Below, piece after piece: positions 1 through 9,764 of a DNA stretch of 64,000 nt. A program made the position numbers and the translations under genes. The DNA is from JBCDKH01 sp964388485. Its GTDB lineage: Bacteria > Planctomycetota > Phycisphaerae > Tepidisphaerales > Tepidisphaeraceae. The stretch is from assembly GCA_964388485.1 (NCBI GenBank), contig CAYMAS010000002.1, positions 1 through 64,000 of the forward strand. The letters are read 5' to 3'. The notes beneath the pieces are model-generated. The model saw only the letters and a program-made list of their open reading frames with translations. It searched no databases and had not been told where the DNA came from. Position 1 is the first letter of the stretch, and the number at the start of each line of letters is the position of its first letter.

Positions 1-35
1 CAACCGACACCAACCGCTTGACTTCCAAGACAGCC

Positions 36-54
36 GCTGCGCTCGGGATGACGG
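36..54. repeat. Partial copy of palindromic repeat family C
   Basis: The stretch carries CGCTCGGGATGACGG, half of a palindrome that recurs at 19967-19997 and 50437-50468 (core GTCATCCCGAGCGAAGCC and its complement). Only one arm is clear here. No gene is visible between position 1 and the tmRNA. Confidence 0.4.
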
Positions 55-109
55 AAGGGGCAGCATTCGCGCATGGTGCTGAAGCCGCTCCCGTACATCA
101 TCGCGCACC

Positions 110-131
110 ATCGTGCTGAAGCACGACCTAC
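110..131 (-). repeat. REP-like element, family B
   Basis: Read on the minus strand this is GTAG followed by the hairpin GTCGTGCT-TC-AGCACGAT. The same element occurs at 46382, 46606, 61925 and 61983. GTAG plus an imperfect palindrome is the established form of bacterial REP sequences. It lies just downstream of the tmRNA 3' end. A degenerate relative (TGGTGCTGAAGC) is visible at about 75-87. Confidence 0.65.
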
Positions 132-152
132 GGGTGAACCGTCAACGGAAAG

Positions 153-537
153 TGGAGGCGGGGGGAGTCGAACCCCCGTGTCGTGTTAACCGAAGCAGCG
201 GCCTCTACATGCTTAGTTGATCGTTTGGTTCTCACGACGCGTCGCGAGGATCAACACCCTCGACGCGTCGCCAGTTCCCGATTCATTTCGCTCTACCGTC
301 GGGAGCAACCCGGCGGAGCTAGCTCGCTGAGATGACAATCCCCCACGACCGCGAGCACTTCGCGGGGGACCGTGGCAGCAATTTAAGCTGCCAGTGCGGG
401 CGTGCTGGCGAAGCCAACACGACCGGCAACTGCGTTGTCGGCAGTTATGGGTGTGCCCGACATTGATAACGGAGCCTATCGGGCGTCTCCGGCATGCCAC
501 CGCTACCCGTGCCAACCGGTCGATACCAGTCGCCCCC
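153..537 (-). ncRNA. ssrA: tmRNA (transfer-messenger RNA)
   Basis: Rescues stalled ribosomes by trans-translation, adding a degradation tag. The 5' end (537 downward) reads GGGGGCG and pairs with CGCCTCC at 160-154, seven pairs with one G-U, forming the tRNA-like acceptor stem. The T arm GGGGGTTCGACTCCCCC is at the 3' end and the characteristic GACUGGUAUCGACC block follows the 5' strand of the stem. The 3' CCA is not encoded. A tag reading frame with a TAA stop lies at 383-442 and ends in ALAA, as proteolysis tags do. About 385 nt is normal for one-piece tmRNA. The resume codon (GCC at 442-440) is inferred from position and the tag frame, not proven. Confidence 0.93.
383..442 (-). other. tmRNA tag-peptide reading frame
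   Basis: Starting at GCC, the frame reads ADNAVAGRVGFASTPALAA and stops at TAA. The C-terminal ALAA is the usual degron recognised by ClpXP. At 19 residues it is longer than the ten-residue tags of enterobacteria. The exact first codon is inferred. clpX, the protease ATPase that handles such tags, lies at 7822-9390. Confidence 0.7.
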
Positions 538-542
538 GTCAA

Positions 543-571
543 GACGAGGCTGTGGGAAGCCAAGCTGTCAA
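543..571 (-). promoter_or_regulatory. Possible tmRNA promoter
   Basis: On the minus strand a perfect -35 TTGACA (571-566) is followed after 17 bases by a poor -10 (CTCGTC, 548-543), then five bases to the tmRNA 5' end at 537. The -35 and spacing fit a housekeeping sigma promoter, while the -10 match is weak. Confidence 0.4.
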
Positions 572-613
572 TGCCACCAAGGCGGCAAGGGGATGATAGG
601 CCGGCCGAGGGAC

Positions 614-677
614 TTCAGGCAATCGAACCCTTCAGGCAATCGAACCCTTCAGGCAATCGAACCCTTCAGGCAATCGG
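614..677. repeat. 17-bp tandem repeat, about 3.7 copies
   Basis: The unit TTCAGGCAATCGAACCC is repeated at 614, 631 and 648, with a partial copy from 665 whose last base differs. The partial copy contains the stop codon of the RNA methyltransferase gene (666-668), so the array probably grew from that gene's 3' end. Confidence 0.85.
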
Positions 678-1472
678 TCGCCGACGCACCACATCGAACA
701 GCACGACGGCCGCGGCGACGCTGGCGTTGAGGCTGTCGACGCCGCTGCCGCTGAGCGTCGGGATCGCCACCCGGTCATCGGCCGCGTCGAGCCAGGCCTC
801 GGGCAGGCCCTCGTGCTCCGGGCCGATCACGATCGCTAGCGGTGCTCCCGGCACGTCGACCTCCCAAGGCGGTCGACTCTCACAACGCTCGTCGTCCGCA
901 GCCACGGTCGCCCAAGTCGTCAGCCGACTCGCCTCGACCCAACGCCGCACCGCCTCGTCCGTCGCCGCGACGAACGGCATCGTGAAGGCGGCACCGGCGG
1001 AGTTCCGCAGGACGTTCGGATTGAACAAGTCCACCTCCGCGTCCGCCGTCACCACGCCGCTCACGCCCGCCGCAGCACCCGTTCGCAGCATCGCCCCGAG
1101 GTTGCCCGGCTTCTGCGACCCGACCGCGATCAGCCAAACATCACCCGGCTTGGGTGCGAGATCGTCGAGCGACCGCTCCCGCGAACGAAACACGCCCAGC
1201 ATGTCCGCCGGCGACTGGCGGTAGCTCATCTTCGCCATCGCCTTGTCGCCGACCATCGTGTGCGGCTGGTCAACCTGGCCCTCGAGTGGTGCAGCGACAA
1301 AGAGGTCGAGCAACTCCCAACCGGCATCAATGGCCCGCATCACGTCGCGCTGGCCTTCGACGACGAATGCCTGGCTCGCGTTGCGTTCGCGTCGGTCGCG
1401 CAGCTTGGCGACTTGTCGGACCGTCGGGTTCGACGGGCTCTCGATCCAGAACGGCACGGGGACGTCGTTCAT
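666..1472 (-). CDS. SpoU/TrmH-family RNA 2'-O-ribose methyltransferase
   Basis: Predicted to methylate a ribose 2'-OH in rRNA or tRNA using SAM. It is 268 residues. The N-terminal part (about 1-100) resembles the L30e-like substrate-binding domain of this family (NPTVRQVAKLRDRRER.., AFVVEGQRDV). The C-terminal SPOUT knot shows the three family motifs: VGSQKPGNLGAMLRTGAAAG, IVIGPEHEGLPEAW, and LSGSGVDSLNASVAAAVVLF near the end. The ATG at 1472 overlaps the stop of the upstream RDD gene (ATGA), which supports this start over a longer open frame and suggests translational coupling. The target nucleotide cannot be told from sequence. The stop codon lies in a tandem repeat. Confidence 0.88.
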   Translation of the reverse strand: MNDVPVPFWIESPSNPTVRQVAKLRDRRERNASQAFVVEGQRDVMRAIDAGWELLDLFVAAPLEGQVDQPHTMVGDKAMAKMSYRQSPADMLGVFRSRERSLDDLAPKPGDVWLIAVGSQKPGNLGAMLRTGAAAGVSGVVTADAEVDLFNPNVLRNSAGAAFTMPFVAATDEAVRRWVEASRLTTWATVAADDERCESRPPWEVDVPGAPLAIVIGPEHEGLPEAWLDAADDRVAIPTLSGSGVDSLNASVAAAVVLFDVVRRRPIA

Positions 1473-2884
1473 GATGACTCTCCGGCGGCTTCGGTTTCGA
1501 CCGGCTGCGAGCCGACGGGTTCGTAGACGACGACGGTGCCCGCGGCGAGGTCGCCGAGGCGTCGCTGTTGCGGCTGGAAGAAGATCAACATCCACCCGCC
1601 CAGCAGATCGACGGGGCGGACGAGGTTGCGAATGAGGATATTGAGGTTGTCCGGGACGGCATGATCGACGCGACGGACGCGTAGGCCGAAGATCGCTTTG
1701 CCGGGGGACCGACCGCCGGCAAGTTCGCCGACGAGCGGCAGGAGCACATAGGCGGCGATGCCGGCGAGGAGGATGACCGTGTTGGCTGTCTGGCCGTTGA
1801 CGCCCTGATCGCCGGTGACGATGCCGAGCCCGAAGACGAGCGGCAGCAGGTCGACGGAGGCTGCGGCGAGTCGCAGCCGAATCGGCGGCGGGCCCAGCGG
1901 CGGCACATCGCTCGGCTTGGCGTTGCTGGGAGCGACGGCAGGCCGACGCCCCTGCAGGAGCATGCCAATGAACGCGATCACGAGCAGGCCGTAAAGCAGC
2001 AGCCGAAACCCGCTCGCCAGCGGCGACAAACCCACCGCCTGGAAGCCGACGATCTGGGCCTCGGGTCGTTGGCTGGCGACGAGTCGCGGCGTGCCATCCG
2101 GGTTCGCGTTGAGGCGGACGACGGTCATGTCACCGCTGGCGGCTGTGACGGCTCGCGTCAGTCGCAACGTGCCCGCCGCCTCGGCCGCGGCGACGAGATC
2201 ATCGCTCGCCAGCTCCAAGCCTTCGGGCAGCCGCCACTGCACCTCACCCCGCTCCTTGTCATCGAGCAGCAGCTTGGTCAGGTCGTCCGTCGTCTCGAAT
2301 TGCAGCGACTGCGACGCATTCCGCACCCGATTCGGAGCAGCCGTCACACCTTCGGCCAAGGTCCACTCGTCATCGAGCACCCAGATCGCTCCGCCTCGGG
2401 CGATGACGGCGAGTCGGCCGTCGAGGTAGAGCACGTCCTCGAGAATCAGGTCCGCCGGGGGCTTGGGCGGGATCGTTTCGCTCCAGGCGCTGCCGACGAC
2501 GCGACGATCTTCCGGTGAGCCGGGACTCAGCACCCGCAGCATGCGTGCCGGTCGCGTCGTGGCGTCGGCGGGATCGAGCAGGACCACGACCTCACCGTCG
2601 GGCGATGCGGCCAACGCCCGGATCCGGCGGGTGTAGGTGGCGACCTGCTCCCAATCGTCTAGCGTCGCCGCCGCGGCCCGGCGGCGGACCTGGGACGTGA
2701 CGGATCGCTCCTCGGGTTGGACGCCCCGCTCGAACGAGATCGCCAGCAATTCGCCCGACGTCGTGCCGGCGGCGTGGAGGGCGACGATGCGGGTCGATCC
2801 CGGCTCGGGCAGCGTTTCGCTCTCATCCTGAGCCGCAGCGACGGACGCGGCAAGAAGCAGGATCAGCAATCGCACGAGCAACAC
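1469..2884 (-). CDS. RDD-domain membrane protein with secreted N-terminal region
   Basis: 471 residues beginning at GTG. An N-terminal signal sequence (LVRLLILLLAASVAAAQ) precedes about 280 residues that look like a periplasmic domain; scattered short motifs such as DGEVVVLLDP and DGRLAVIARGGAIWVLDDE suggest a beta-propeller-like fold, which is inference. A membrane segment follows at about 295-312, then a cytosolic linker and a C-terminal RDD domain with hydrophobic helices and the family motif GRSPGKAIFGLRVRRVD, ending LGDLAAGTVVVYEP. RDD proteins are thought to act as transporters or membrane accessory proteins, and no substrate is indicated. It is coupled by a four-base overlap to the RNA methyltransferase gene. 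Confidence 0.8.
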   Translation of the reverse strand: MLLVRLLILLLAASVAAAQDESETLPEPGSTRIVALHAAGTTSGELLAISFERGVQPEERSVTSQVRRRAAAATLDDWEQVATYTRRIRALAASPDGEVVVLLDPADATTRPARMLRVLSPGSPEDRRVVGSAWSETIPPKPPADLILEDVLYLDGRLAVIARGGAIWVLDDEWTLAEGVTAAPNRVRNASQSLQFETTDDLTKLLLDDKERGEVQWRLPEGLELASDDLVAAAEAAGTLRLTRAVTAASGDMTVVRLNANPDGTPRLVASQRPEAQIVGFQAVGLSPLASGFRLLLYGLLVIAFIGMLLQGRRPAVAPSNAKPSDVPPLGPPPIRLRLAAASVDLLPLVFGLGIVTGDQGVNGQTANTVILLAGIAAYVLLPLVGELAGGRSPGKAIFGLRVRRVDHAVPDNLNILIRNLVRPVDLLGGWMLIFFQPQQRRLGDLAAGTVVVYEPVGSQPVETEAAGESS

Positions 2885-2939
2885 GCGGCAGTGTAGAGAC
2901 CGATCGGTCGAGGCGATGAGGTCGCGATGACCTGGCAGA

Positions 2940-3827
2940 TCATGGCTCGCGGTTCAAGGAAAACGCCTGTTCCGGATATCGGCTCGGGTCGAAGTTGAAC
3001 GTCCGCTGATTCGGCACCGGCGGGCCGCGGCGAGCGGGCTTTTGGATCATCAATTGCTCAAGGTCGATCCGCATCTTGCCGCCGGTCTCGGGAAAGAAGA
3101 GCAGAAATCTTGTCGCGATCAGCGGTGCGTCGTCACCGTCGCCAATCGGCTGGTGATTCCGCAGCGTCGCCGATAAGACGGGCCGGCCGGCTTCGTCGTT
3201 GAGGATCACCCGCACCGGCCGCGGCGGACCGTCGGACGAGACGGCGTACCACACCTCTTTCGTCACCGTCAGCCGCGGCTGACCCGTGGTCGCGGGCTCG
3301 ACGAAGGCGACGCGGTGCAGATCACCGTCCGGGTCGTACCGCAGCGTCGGGGCCGGGAACTGCGTCAGGTCCGTCGGCAGCAGATTGACGCCCAGAACCT
3401 GCAGCACCAGATCCGGCCGAATCGGCAGCCCCTGGGTCTTGTCGGGGTCGAGGTTGCCGACGGTGCCGAGAAATAGCTGGTCCTCCTGCGGCAACCGGAT
3501 GAACAGGACGTCGCCGTCGGTGCCGAAGTCGAAGAGGTCGCCGATCGCCGCCTTCTCGGCCTTGGCCCGGAGCATGCCCGGCTTGAGGTGCTGAACGATG
3601 ATCTGGCCGTTGACGAAGTTGCCCTGCTGCTCGGGGGACTCCTTGATGATCGTCTCGAAGTAGCCGCGGGCCCAGAGCGACGGCAGTTGCTCGTTGTTGG
3701 CGTTGATGCGCTCGACGAGGTCGCCTAGCGGCACCGGCTCGCGCAGCGGCGGCGCAACGTCCTCCTCCACCGCCTTGTTCGTGCAGCCGATGAGGCACAA
3801 CGCGAGCAGCCACGTGAAGCGCCTCAT
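2940..3827 (-). CDS. Putative outer-membrane lipoprotein, LolA/DUF4292-like
   Basis: 295 residues with a lipoprotein signal (WLLALCLIGC, lipobox Cys at about 15). The mature part contains a helix that could sit in a LolA-like groove (LVERINANNEQLPSLWARGYF), followed by beta-strand-rich sequence (QIIVQHLKPGMLRAKAEKA, GDVLFIRLPQEDQLFLGTVG). This order resembles LolA/LolB-type lipoprotein carriers and DUF4292 proteins; the assignment is fold-level inference. Its ATG overlaps the stop of the preceding gene (ATGA at 3827-3824), so the two are probably co-translated. Confidence 0.65.
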   Translation of the reverse strand: MRRFTWLLALCLIGCTNKAVEEDVAPPLREPVPLGDLVERINANNEQLPSLWARGYFETIIKESPEQQGNFVNGQIIVQHLKPGMLRAKAEKAAIGDLFDFGTDGDVLFIRLPQEDQLFLGTVGNLDPDKTQGLPIRPDLVLQVLGVNLLPTDLTQFPAPTLRYDPDGDLHRVAFVEPATTGQPRLTVTKEVWYAVSSDGPPRPVRVILNDEAGRPVLSATLRNHQPIGDGDDAPLIATRFLLFFPETGGKMRIDLEQLMIQKPARRGPPVPNQRTFNFDPSRYPEQAFSLNREP

Positions 3828-4327
3828 GCCGCCGACTCCAGGAGCTTGGCAAAGTCGGCATCGTCGTCGGCCGACCGCTCGTCGGGCTCGACCACGCTCA
3901 CCGTCTCGCCACTGCTGGTAAGTTCCAGAGTCCAGGTGGCGTCGTTTCGATCCACGACGCGGGCCAGCCGTCGCCGCAGCAGGAACATGCCGGCAAAGAA
4001 GCGAAGCCGCTCGCCGCGTTCGCCGCCGGTCTGGCTCTGCAGAACGTTGCTGAGGGTTTCGGCCAATCCTCGCCGCCGGGCCTTGCGTTGCCCGGCGGTG
4101 TTGTCGGGCATGACCGCGTGCCAGCGGGCGACGAGTTGGGGCTGCTTAAAGGCGTCGTAAGCGACCTGCGAGATGCTGATTCGCTGCAGCGGCCCGTCAT
4201 CGGGAGCGACCAGTGCCGCCACATACGACGAGCCTGGCAGGATGACCTCGCCGGTAACGCTGCAACGCTCCCGCGGCCGCAGGTCTGGCCAGTCGGGCGG
4301 TAGAGGACTCGTCGCGGAAGCGGCCAC
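3824..4327 (-). CDS. Conserved hypothetical protein
   Basis: 167 residues from a GTG start. The N-terminal half has the motif RERCSVTGEVILPGSSYVAA, which reads like a Cys-containing knuckle followed by beta strands. The middle (AYDAFKQPQLVARWHAVMP, RRRGLAETLSNVL) is helical and the C-terminus is acidic. I do not recognise the family. It overlaps the LolA-like lipoprotein gene by four bases and follows a small Cys-rich gene by about 15 bases, so the three probably form one transcript. No signal peptide or membrane segment is visible. Confidence 0.65.
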   Translation of the reverse strand: MAASATSPLPPDWPDLRPRERCSVTGEVILPGSSYVAALVAPDDGPLQRISISQVAYDAFKQPQLVARWHAVMPDNTAGQRKARRRGLAETLSNVLQSQTGGERGERLRFFAGMFLLRRRLARVVDRNDATWTLELTSSGETVSVVEPDERSADDDADFAKLLESAA

Positions 4328-4342
4328 CGTGGTGACGCTACG

Positions 4343-4603
4343 TCACGACGCAACAAAGGACCGGCACGACGTGCCGCCGCTGCCGACCTGGAACCGCACG
4401 CGTCGCCCGCACTTGGGACAGCCGCCGGCATAGCAGTCGCCCGCGGCCGTCTTGTACACACGCTGGTAGACGCTGCAGCACGCGAACATCACGCTCAACC
4501 AGGCCCGCGGCTTGGGCGTAGCGGCGTCGCCTGTCGGTCGGCCCGCGAGCGTCACCTTCACATCCGGATCGTCGTGCGGCACGTCTTGAAGTGCATCGGC
4601 CAC
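4343..4603 (-). CDS. Small Cys-rich hypothetical protein
   Basis: 86 residues from a GTG start. The second half holds six cysteines: FACCSVYQRVYKTAAGDCYAGGCPKCGRRVRF and a last Cys near the end. GDCYAGGCPKCGRRVRFQ looks like a zinc-ribbon half followed by strands. The N-terminal 30 residues are polar. It lies 15 bases upstream of the next minus-strand gene and 15 bases after the cyclodeaminase-like gene, consistent with an operon. Function unknown; metal binding is inferred from the cysteines only. Confidence 0.6.
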   Translation of the reverse strand: MADALQDVPHDDPDVKVTLAGRPTGDAATPKPRAWLSVMFACCSVYQRVYKTAAGDCYAGGCPKCGRRVRFQVGSGGTSCRSFVAS

Positions 4604-4618
4604 ATGCCGCGAGCCGCT

Positions 4619-5239
4619 TCACTTCGTCGCGTGCCCGGCGAGTTTCTGGACATTCGCCACGCACTCGGCGAGCATCCGATCGGCTTCGGCCAGCGACGCC
4701 GCGTGCTGTTTCTCCGTGCCGGCATTGGCGATGACGTTGTACCGCCCCGCCCGCACGGCCGCGACGCACAGATCGCCGCAGACGAGCAGATCGCTCAGCA
4801 GCCACGGGTTGCAACGTGGCGCGATGTTAACCGCGGCATCGAGCACCCGCGTCGCCGCCGCCATTGTGGCCAAGGGGGCGGCGAGGCTCGCTTCCGACGC
4901 CTGTGCCAACGCCGCTTCCCGAGACGGATCATCCGCCGGCAGATCCTTCGCCGCACGCCACGAGCCGTAAGCCCGTTGGTCCTCGGCGACGAGCAGCAGC
5001 AGGACGTCGGTCAGCTTCGTCAGCTTGTCGATCGACGCGGCGATGGCGGCTTCGTCGGACTGGTCGTTCTTCTTACGGCCTTGACTGAACCGCAACGCCA
5101 TCGTCCCGACCGCAGAACCCAAGCCGCCGACAAGGGCCGCAACGCTCCCGCCGCCAGGCGTCGGCATGCGGTCGGCGAGGCGATCGATCCACTGGCGGAT
5201 CGGTAGGTCGATGTCGCTGATGACGGGTTCGCTCGGCAT
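4619..5239 (-). CDS. Cyclodeaminase/cyclohydrolase (FTCD C-terminal-like) protein
   Basis: 206 residues. The N-terminal motif WIDRLADRMPTPGGGSVAALVGGLGSAVG is the hallmark of the formiminotetrahydrofolate cyclodeaminase family, whose members convert formimino-THF to methenyl-THF or act on related folates. The rest is all-helical, as in the family, with conserved-type segments QRAYGSWRAA and AAVRAGRYNVIANA. The ATG at 5239 places the motif at the usual distance from the N-terminus. It ends nine bases after the neighbouring response regulator gene. Whether it acts on a folate or has another role in this lineage is not evident, since no histidine-degradation gene is nearby. Confidence 0.85.
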   Translation of the reverse strand: MPSEPVISDIDLPIRQWIDRLADRMPTPGGGSVAALVGGLGSAVGTMALRFSQGRKKNDQSDEAAIAASIDKLTKLTDVLLLLVAEDQRAYGSWRAAKDLPADDPSREAALAQASEASLAAPLATMAAATRVLDAAVNIAPRCNPWLLSDLLVCGDLCVAAVRAGRYNVIANAGTEKQHAASLAEADRMLAECVANVQKLAGHATK

Positions 5240-5247
5240 CCGACAAG

Positions 5248-5739
5248 CTAGTCCGCCGCTGTGTCTTCGACTTCGGCGGCGTACTTCATGGCCCGTTCGA
5301 GTTCGCCCTTGAGATGCCGAACCCGCAGGAGGCTGCGGACGCGGGTCAGTAGTTCGAATTTGTTCACTGGTTTGCTGACGAAGTCGTCGGTCCCGCACTC
5401 CGCCGCCCGCTCGACGTCGCCGAGCTCGTTCAAGGCCGTGACCGTCAGGATCTGGATGTCGCGTGTCTCCGGATCGCTCTTGATCTCGCGACAGACTTGA
5501 AATCCGCTCATTCGCGGCATCATGATGTCGAGCAGGATCAGGTCGGGCTTCGTCAGTCGAACCTGCTCCAACGCCTCGACGCCGTCGTACGCCACCTCCA
5601 CGCGGGCGGGCAGGACCTCGAGGTAGGCCTGGAGCAACTCGACGTTCTGCTCGTTGTCGTCGACAATCAGGATGGTGCTGTCGGGCAGAAACGATTCGTT
5701 GGCGTCGATCGGCTCGGCAGTGGGTTCGGAAGTTGTCAT
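5248..5739 (-). CDS. Single-domain response regulator (CheY/PleD-like receiver)
   Basis: 163 residues: a leader of about 20 residues, then one receiver domain (about 22-140) and a short C-terminal helix. The acidic pair is in ILIVDDNEQN, the phospho-acceptor is D71 in LILLDIMMPRMSG, and the late Thr and Lys are in LTVTAL and VSKPVNKFEL. No output domain is present, so it probably acts by protein contact. No kinase gene is adjacent. It lies next to the cyclodeaminase-like gene with nine bases between, which may or may not mean functional linkage. Confidence 0.9.
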   Translation of the reverse strand: MTTSEPTAEPIDANESFLPDSTILIVDDNEQNVELLQAYLEVLPARVEVAYDGVEALEQVRLTKPDLILLDIMMPRMSGFQVCREIKSDPETRDIQILTVTALNELGDVERAAECGTDDFVSKPVNKFELLTRVRSLLRVRHLKGELERAMKYAAEVEDTAAD

Positions 5740-5775
5740 TGCTGTTTCACAAGAGGCACCAACTGCCGGCTCAGG

Positions 5776-6441
5776 CTACAGATTCAAGTCGCCGAGCCAG
5801 TCGGATCGCTCGGCAGCCGGGAGCGATGCCCGCAGTCTAGCGAGATCCTCGGGCCGATCCACGTCCCAGAACGTCGGCAGCGACACGAGTCGGACGCCCG
5901 CCTCCTCGGCATGTCGGCGGACGTCGGACAGCTCGTGGCCGCTCGACCAGCGGACGTTGGTCAGGAGCTTCGCAGCGACGTGCCGGTCGGGCAGGCCCAG
6001 GCACCAGAACCCGCCGTCGTCACACGGGCCGATCGACGCATCGCCACGTGCCAATGCGTCATAAAGTTTGACGAGATGTCCGTCCGGCAGGTGCGGCGAG
6101 TCGGCACCGAAGAACGCCAGCGGCCCCTCCTGCACCGCCGCCGCGGCAATGAGCCGATCCCCGAGGTCGCCGCCGCTCTGGGGCAGCAGGCTCAAGGTCA
6201 CGCCCGGCAATGTTCGTGCGAAATCCGCCGCTTGAGCGTCGGTTGCGCCGGCGTAGCACCAGACGACCCGCCACCGATGATCGGCCGCCAGACGCGTCAG
6301 AAGCCGCTTCAGGAACCGTTCATGCAGATCCGCCGCCTCTTGCGACGTCAGCGGCGGGCACAACCGCGTCTTGACCCGCCCCGCCACCGGCAGCTTGGCC
6401 ATAACGACGGCAGTCGGTTGCTGAGGCGCTCGATCCGTCAT
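5776..6441 (-). CDS. DUF2064 / TIGR04282-type glycosyltransferase (cofC-like fold)
   Basis: 221 residues. The N-terminus AVVMAKLPVAGRVKTRLCPPL matches the nucleotide-binding start of the DUF2064 family (KxPxxGxxKTRL). Later motifs are FFGADSPHLP and GPCDDGGFWCLGLP, the typical metal and substrate positions. Family members are GT-A-like transferases; one subgroup is named for arsenosugar biosynthesis. No arsenic or radical-SAM partner gene is nearby, so the substrate is open. It begins divergently from the small plus-strand gene at 6599. Confidence 0.82.
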   Translation of the reverse strand: MTDRAPQQPTAVVMAKLPVAGRVKTRLCPPLTSQEAADLHERFLKRLLTRLAADHRWRVVWCYAGATDAQAADFARTLPGVTLSLLPQSGGDLGDRLIAAAAVQEGPLAFFGADSPHLPDGHLVKLYDALARGDASIGPCDDGGFWCLGLPDRHVAAKLLTNVRWSSGHELSDVRRHAEEAGVRLVSLPTFWDVDRPEDLARLRASLPAAERSDWLGDLNL

Positions 6442-6598
6442 GACGCACCTTACTCGTCGCCTGAATCACCTGACGCGTTGCCAGCCGCCGGCTTGCCAAG
6501 CCGCGGGACCGTCACGATTGAACTTCGCAAGAAAGAGAAGAAGGAGCATCTGCTTTGGCCCTTCCCTGGTTGGCGCACGGCTTGTAACACACCCCTCC

Positions 6599-6856
6599 AT
6601 GCACAGGACCCTCTCCAGCCAAAGCTTTTCGGCCGCAGAGTCATCCGGTCCGGCCGTCTCCTGTGACGAAGCTTTGCACGATGAGGACGAATCGATCCAG
6701 GTCCTCCGCGCTCAACGCGATCTCTACAAACAACGCCTCGACCGCATCATCGACGCCATCGACTGCAAGGATCCGGAGAAGGTCGTCCACGACGTACGCA
6801 ACGTCCTCAACGAGTTGACGTTGCTGCGGAAGCTGGTCGAGTTGGAAGACGACTGA
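6599..6856 (+). CDS. Small hypothetical protein with C-terminal coiled coil
   Basis: 85 residues. The first 25 are Ser-rich and low in structure; the remainder (DESIQVLRAQRDLYKQRLDRIIDAI, then VVHDVRNVLNELTLLRKLVEL) is strongly helical with heptad-spaced Leu/Val/Ile, so a coiled coil is likely. No Cys, signal or membrane segment. An upstream in-frame extension exists, but the ATG at 6599 starts just before the sequence gains protein-like composition. Function unknown. Confidence 0.5.
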   Translation: MHRTLSSQSFSAAESSGPAVSCDEALHDEDESIQVLRAQRDLYKQRLDRIIDAIDCKDPEKVVHDVRNVLNELTLLRKLVELEDD

Positions 6857-6910
6857 TCGAGCTTGGACACTGATCGAGCTTAGACAAAGTCTTTTTGAGC
6901 AGACCCGACT

Positions 6911-7759
6911 TCAGACGCCGCAGCAGCCCTGGGGCACGACGGGCCGTGCGTGGCCGGTGGGCTGGCGGTTGGGGTCGTCCACCGTCTCGTCGCCGCCAAA
7001 GCCGCCGGAACCCGGCCGTTTGGCAACGCCAGCTCCGCCGACAGCCGGAAGGCCTCGTGGGCCGCTGGTGCCGTCAGACCCGCCCGCGCCCGAAGCTCCC
7101 GGGCCGCGATGGTTGTGCCCGCCGTGGCCTGCCGTGTCACCACCAGAGCCGGTTCGGCTCGAGCAAGCGGGTGCGTGTTGCAGATCGTCGCGAGACGCCC
7201 GTGCGTCGCGAGCTTCGGCAGGGGTGAGGATGAGCTGATCGACCTGATGAATTACGCCGTTGCTCGCCACCAAGTCCGCAGTAGCGACCTCGATGCTGTT
7301 GACTTGAAACAGTCCCTCCTGCGCTGCGTCGTCTTCCAACCGCACCGTCAGTCCGGCCATCGAGGAGCGGAGCATGATTGGTCCGACGTCGGCTCGCAGC
7401 GTCGTCGCCCAAAGCAGGTGACCGCCCAGCAGACGTCGTAGCCGCGGTTTGGCCCAGGTCGCTTCGAGCGTCTGTCGCTCTTGCTCCTCTAGTGCGTCGA
7501 AGGCGGCATCCGTCGGGGCAAAGACCGTGATCGCGTGCTCGCCGTCGAGGATGTCGTACAAGCCGACGGAATGAGCCAGCCGCAGGAACTGCTCGTGCTC
7601 TCCGTCGGCCTGAAGAATCGCCCAGGCGGAGTCGGCCCGCTCTGCAGCCGGCAATGGTTCCCCTGCCTCGCCGGGCGTTTCACCCGCTATCGCCTGCGAC
7701 GCCAATGCCGCTGCCGTGCAAGTGACAAGGGCGAGCAACCGTCGTCGGGGACCGGGCAT
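6911..7759 (-). CDS. Secreted fasciclin-domain protein with Gly-rich tail
   Basis: 282 residues. A signal peptide (RRLLALVTCTAAALASQAIAG) is followed by one fasciclin (FAS1) domain at about 45-180. FAS1 motifs visible are HAITVFAPTDAAFDAL, LGGHLLWA and the C-terminal SNGVIHQVDQLILTP. The last 90 residues are rich in Gly, Ser and Ala with His/Cys (GGHNHRGPGASGAGGSDG..) and are probably disordered. FAS1 domains mediate surface adhesion or protein contact. A second fasciclin gene at 38441 is shorter and has no such tail. It ends upstream of clpX, with about 60 bases between the stop of clpX and this start. Confidence 0.85.
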   Translation of the reverse strand: MPGPRRRLLALVTCTAAALASQAIAGETPGEAGEPLPAAERADSAWAILQADGEHEQFLRLAHSVGLYDILDGEHAITVFAPTDAAFDALEEQERQTLEATWAKPRLRRLLGGHLLWATTLRADVGPIMLRSSMAGLTVRLEDDAAQEGLFQVNSIEVATADLVASNGVIHQVDQLILTPAEARDARASRDDLQHAPACSSRTGSGGDTAGHGGHNHRGPGASGAGGSDGTSGPRGLPAVGGAGVAKRPGSGGFGGDETVDDPNRQPTGHARPVVPQGCCGV

Positions 7760-7821
7760 GACTCCACCTGTAACAGCCTCGACACCAATGTGCAACGGGC
7801 ACCTGTCGCACGCGTTGACGA

Positions 7822-9390
<1,569 letters not shown>

Positions 9391-9764
9391 GGGTGCGTCT
9401 GGTGTTGGTGCGACGCAGAAGCGTCGAGTGAGGGCCGTGGAGCGTCGTTGCCTTGAGGCTTGGGCGGCGGGTCGGGGACCGGCGTCACCGGTGGATCGTG
9501 CAGATGGCTCGGCGAGTTGAGCCGAAGCGGACGTTGTCTTTCGTACGGCGGGTTGGTGGAGTGGGTCGGGTGCTTCCAAGGCATCGGTCGCGGGCGTCTT
9601 CCTGCTCCACAGCCTCGGGCGTTGCCGCAGCGGCAGAATAAAGGACTGATCTGGCGGATGCCATGCATAACCGGTCCTGGAAACCGCTTTTACGGCCTGT
9701 CGCTCACCAACGACCCACCGCTCACCCACCCCCTATCGCCAACACTACCGGACCTTGGCGAAGG

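Noticed and set aside
614..677. tRNA or T-arm like sequence (GGTTCGATT on the minus strand)
   Set aside because: It is repeated in tandem every 17 bases, and no acceptor or anticodon arm can be built around it.
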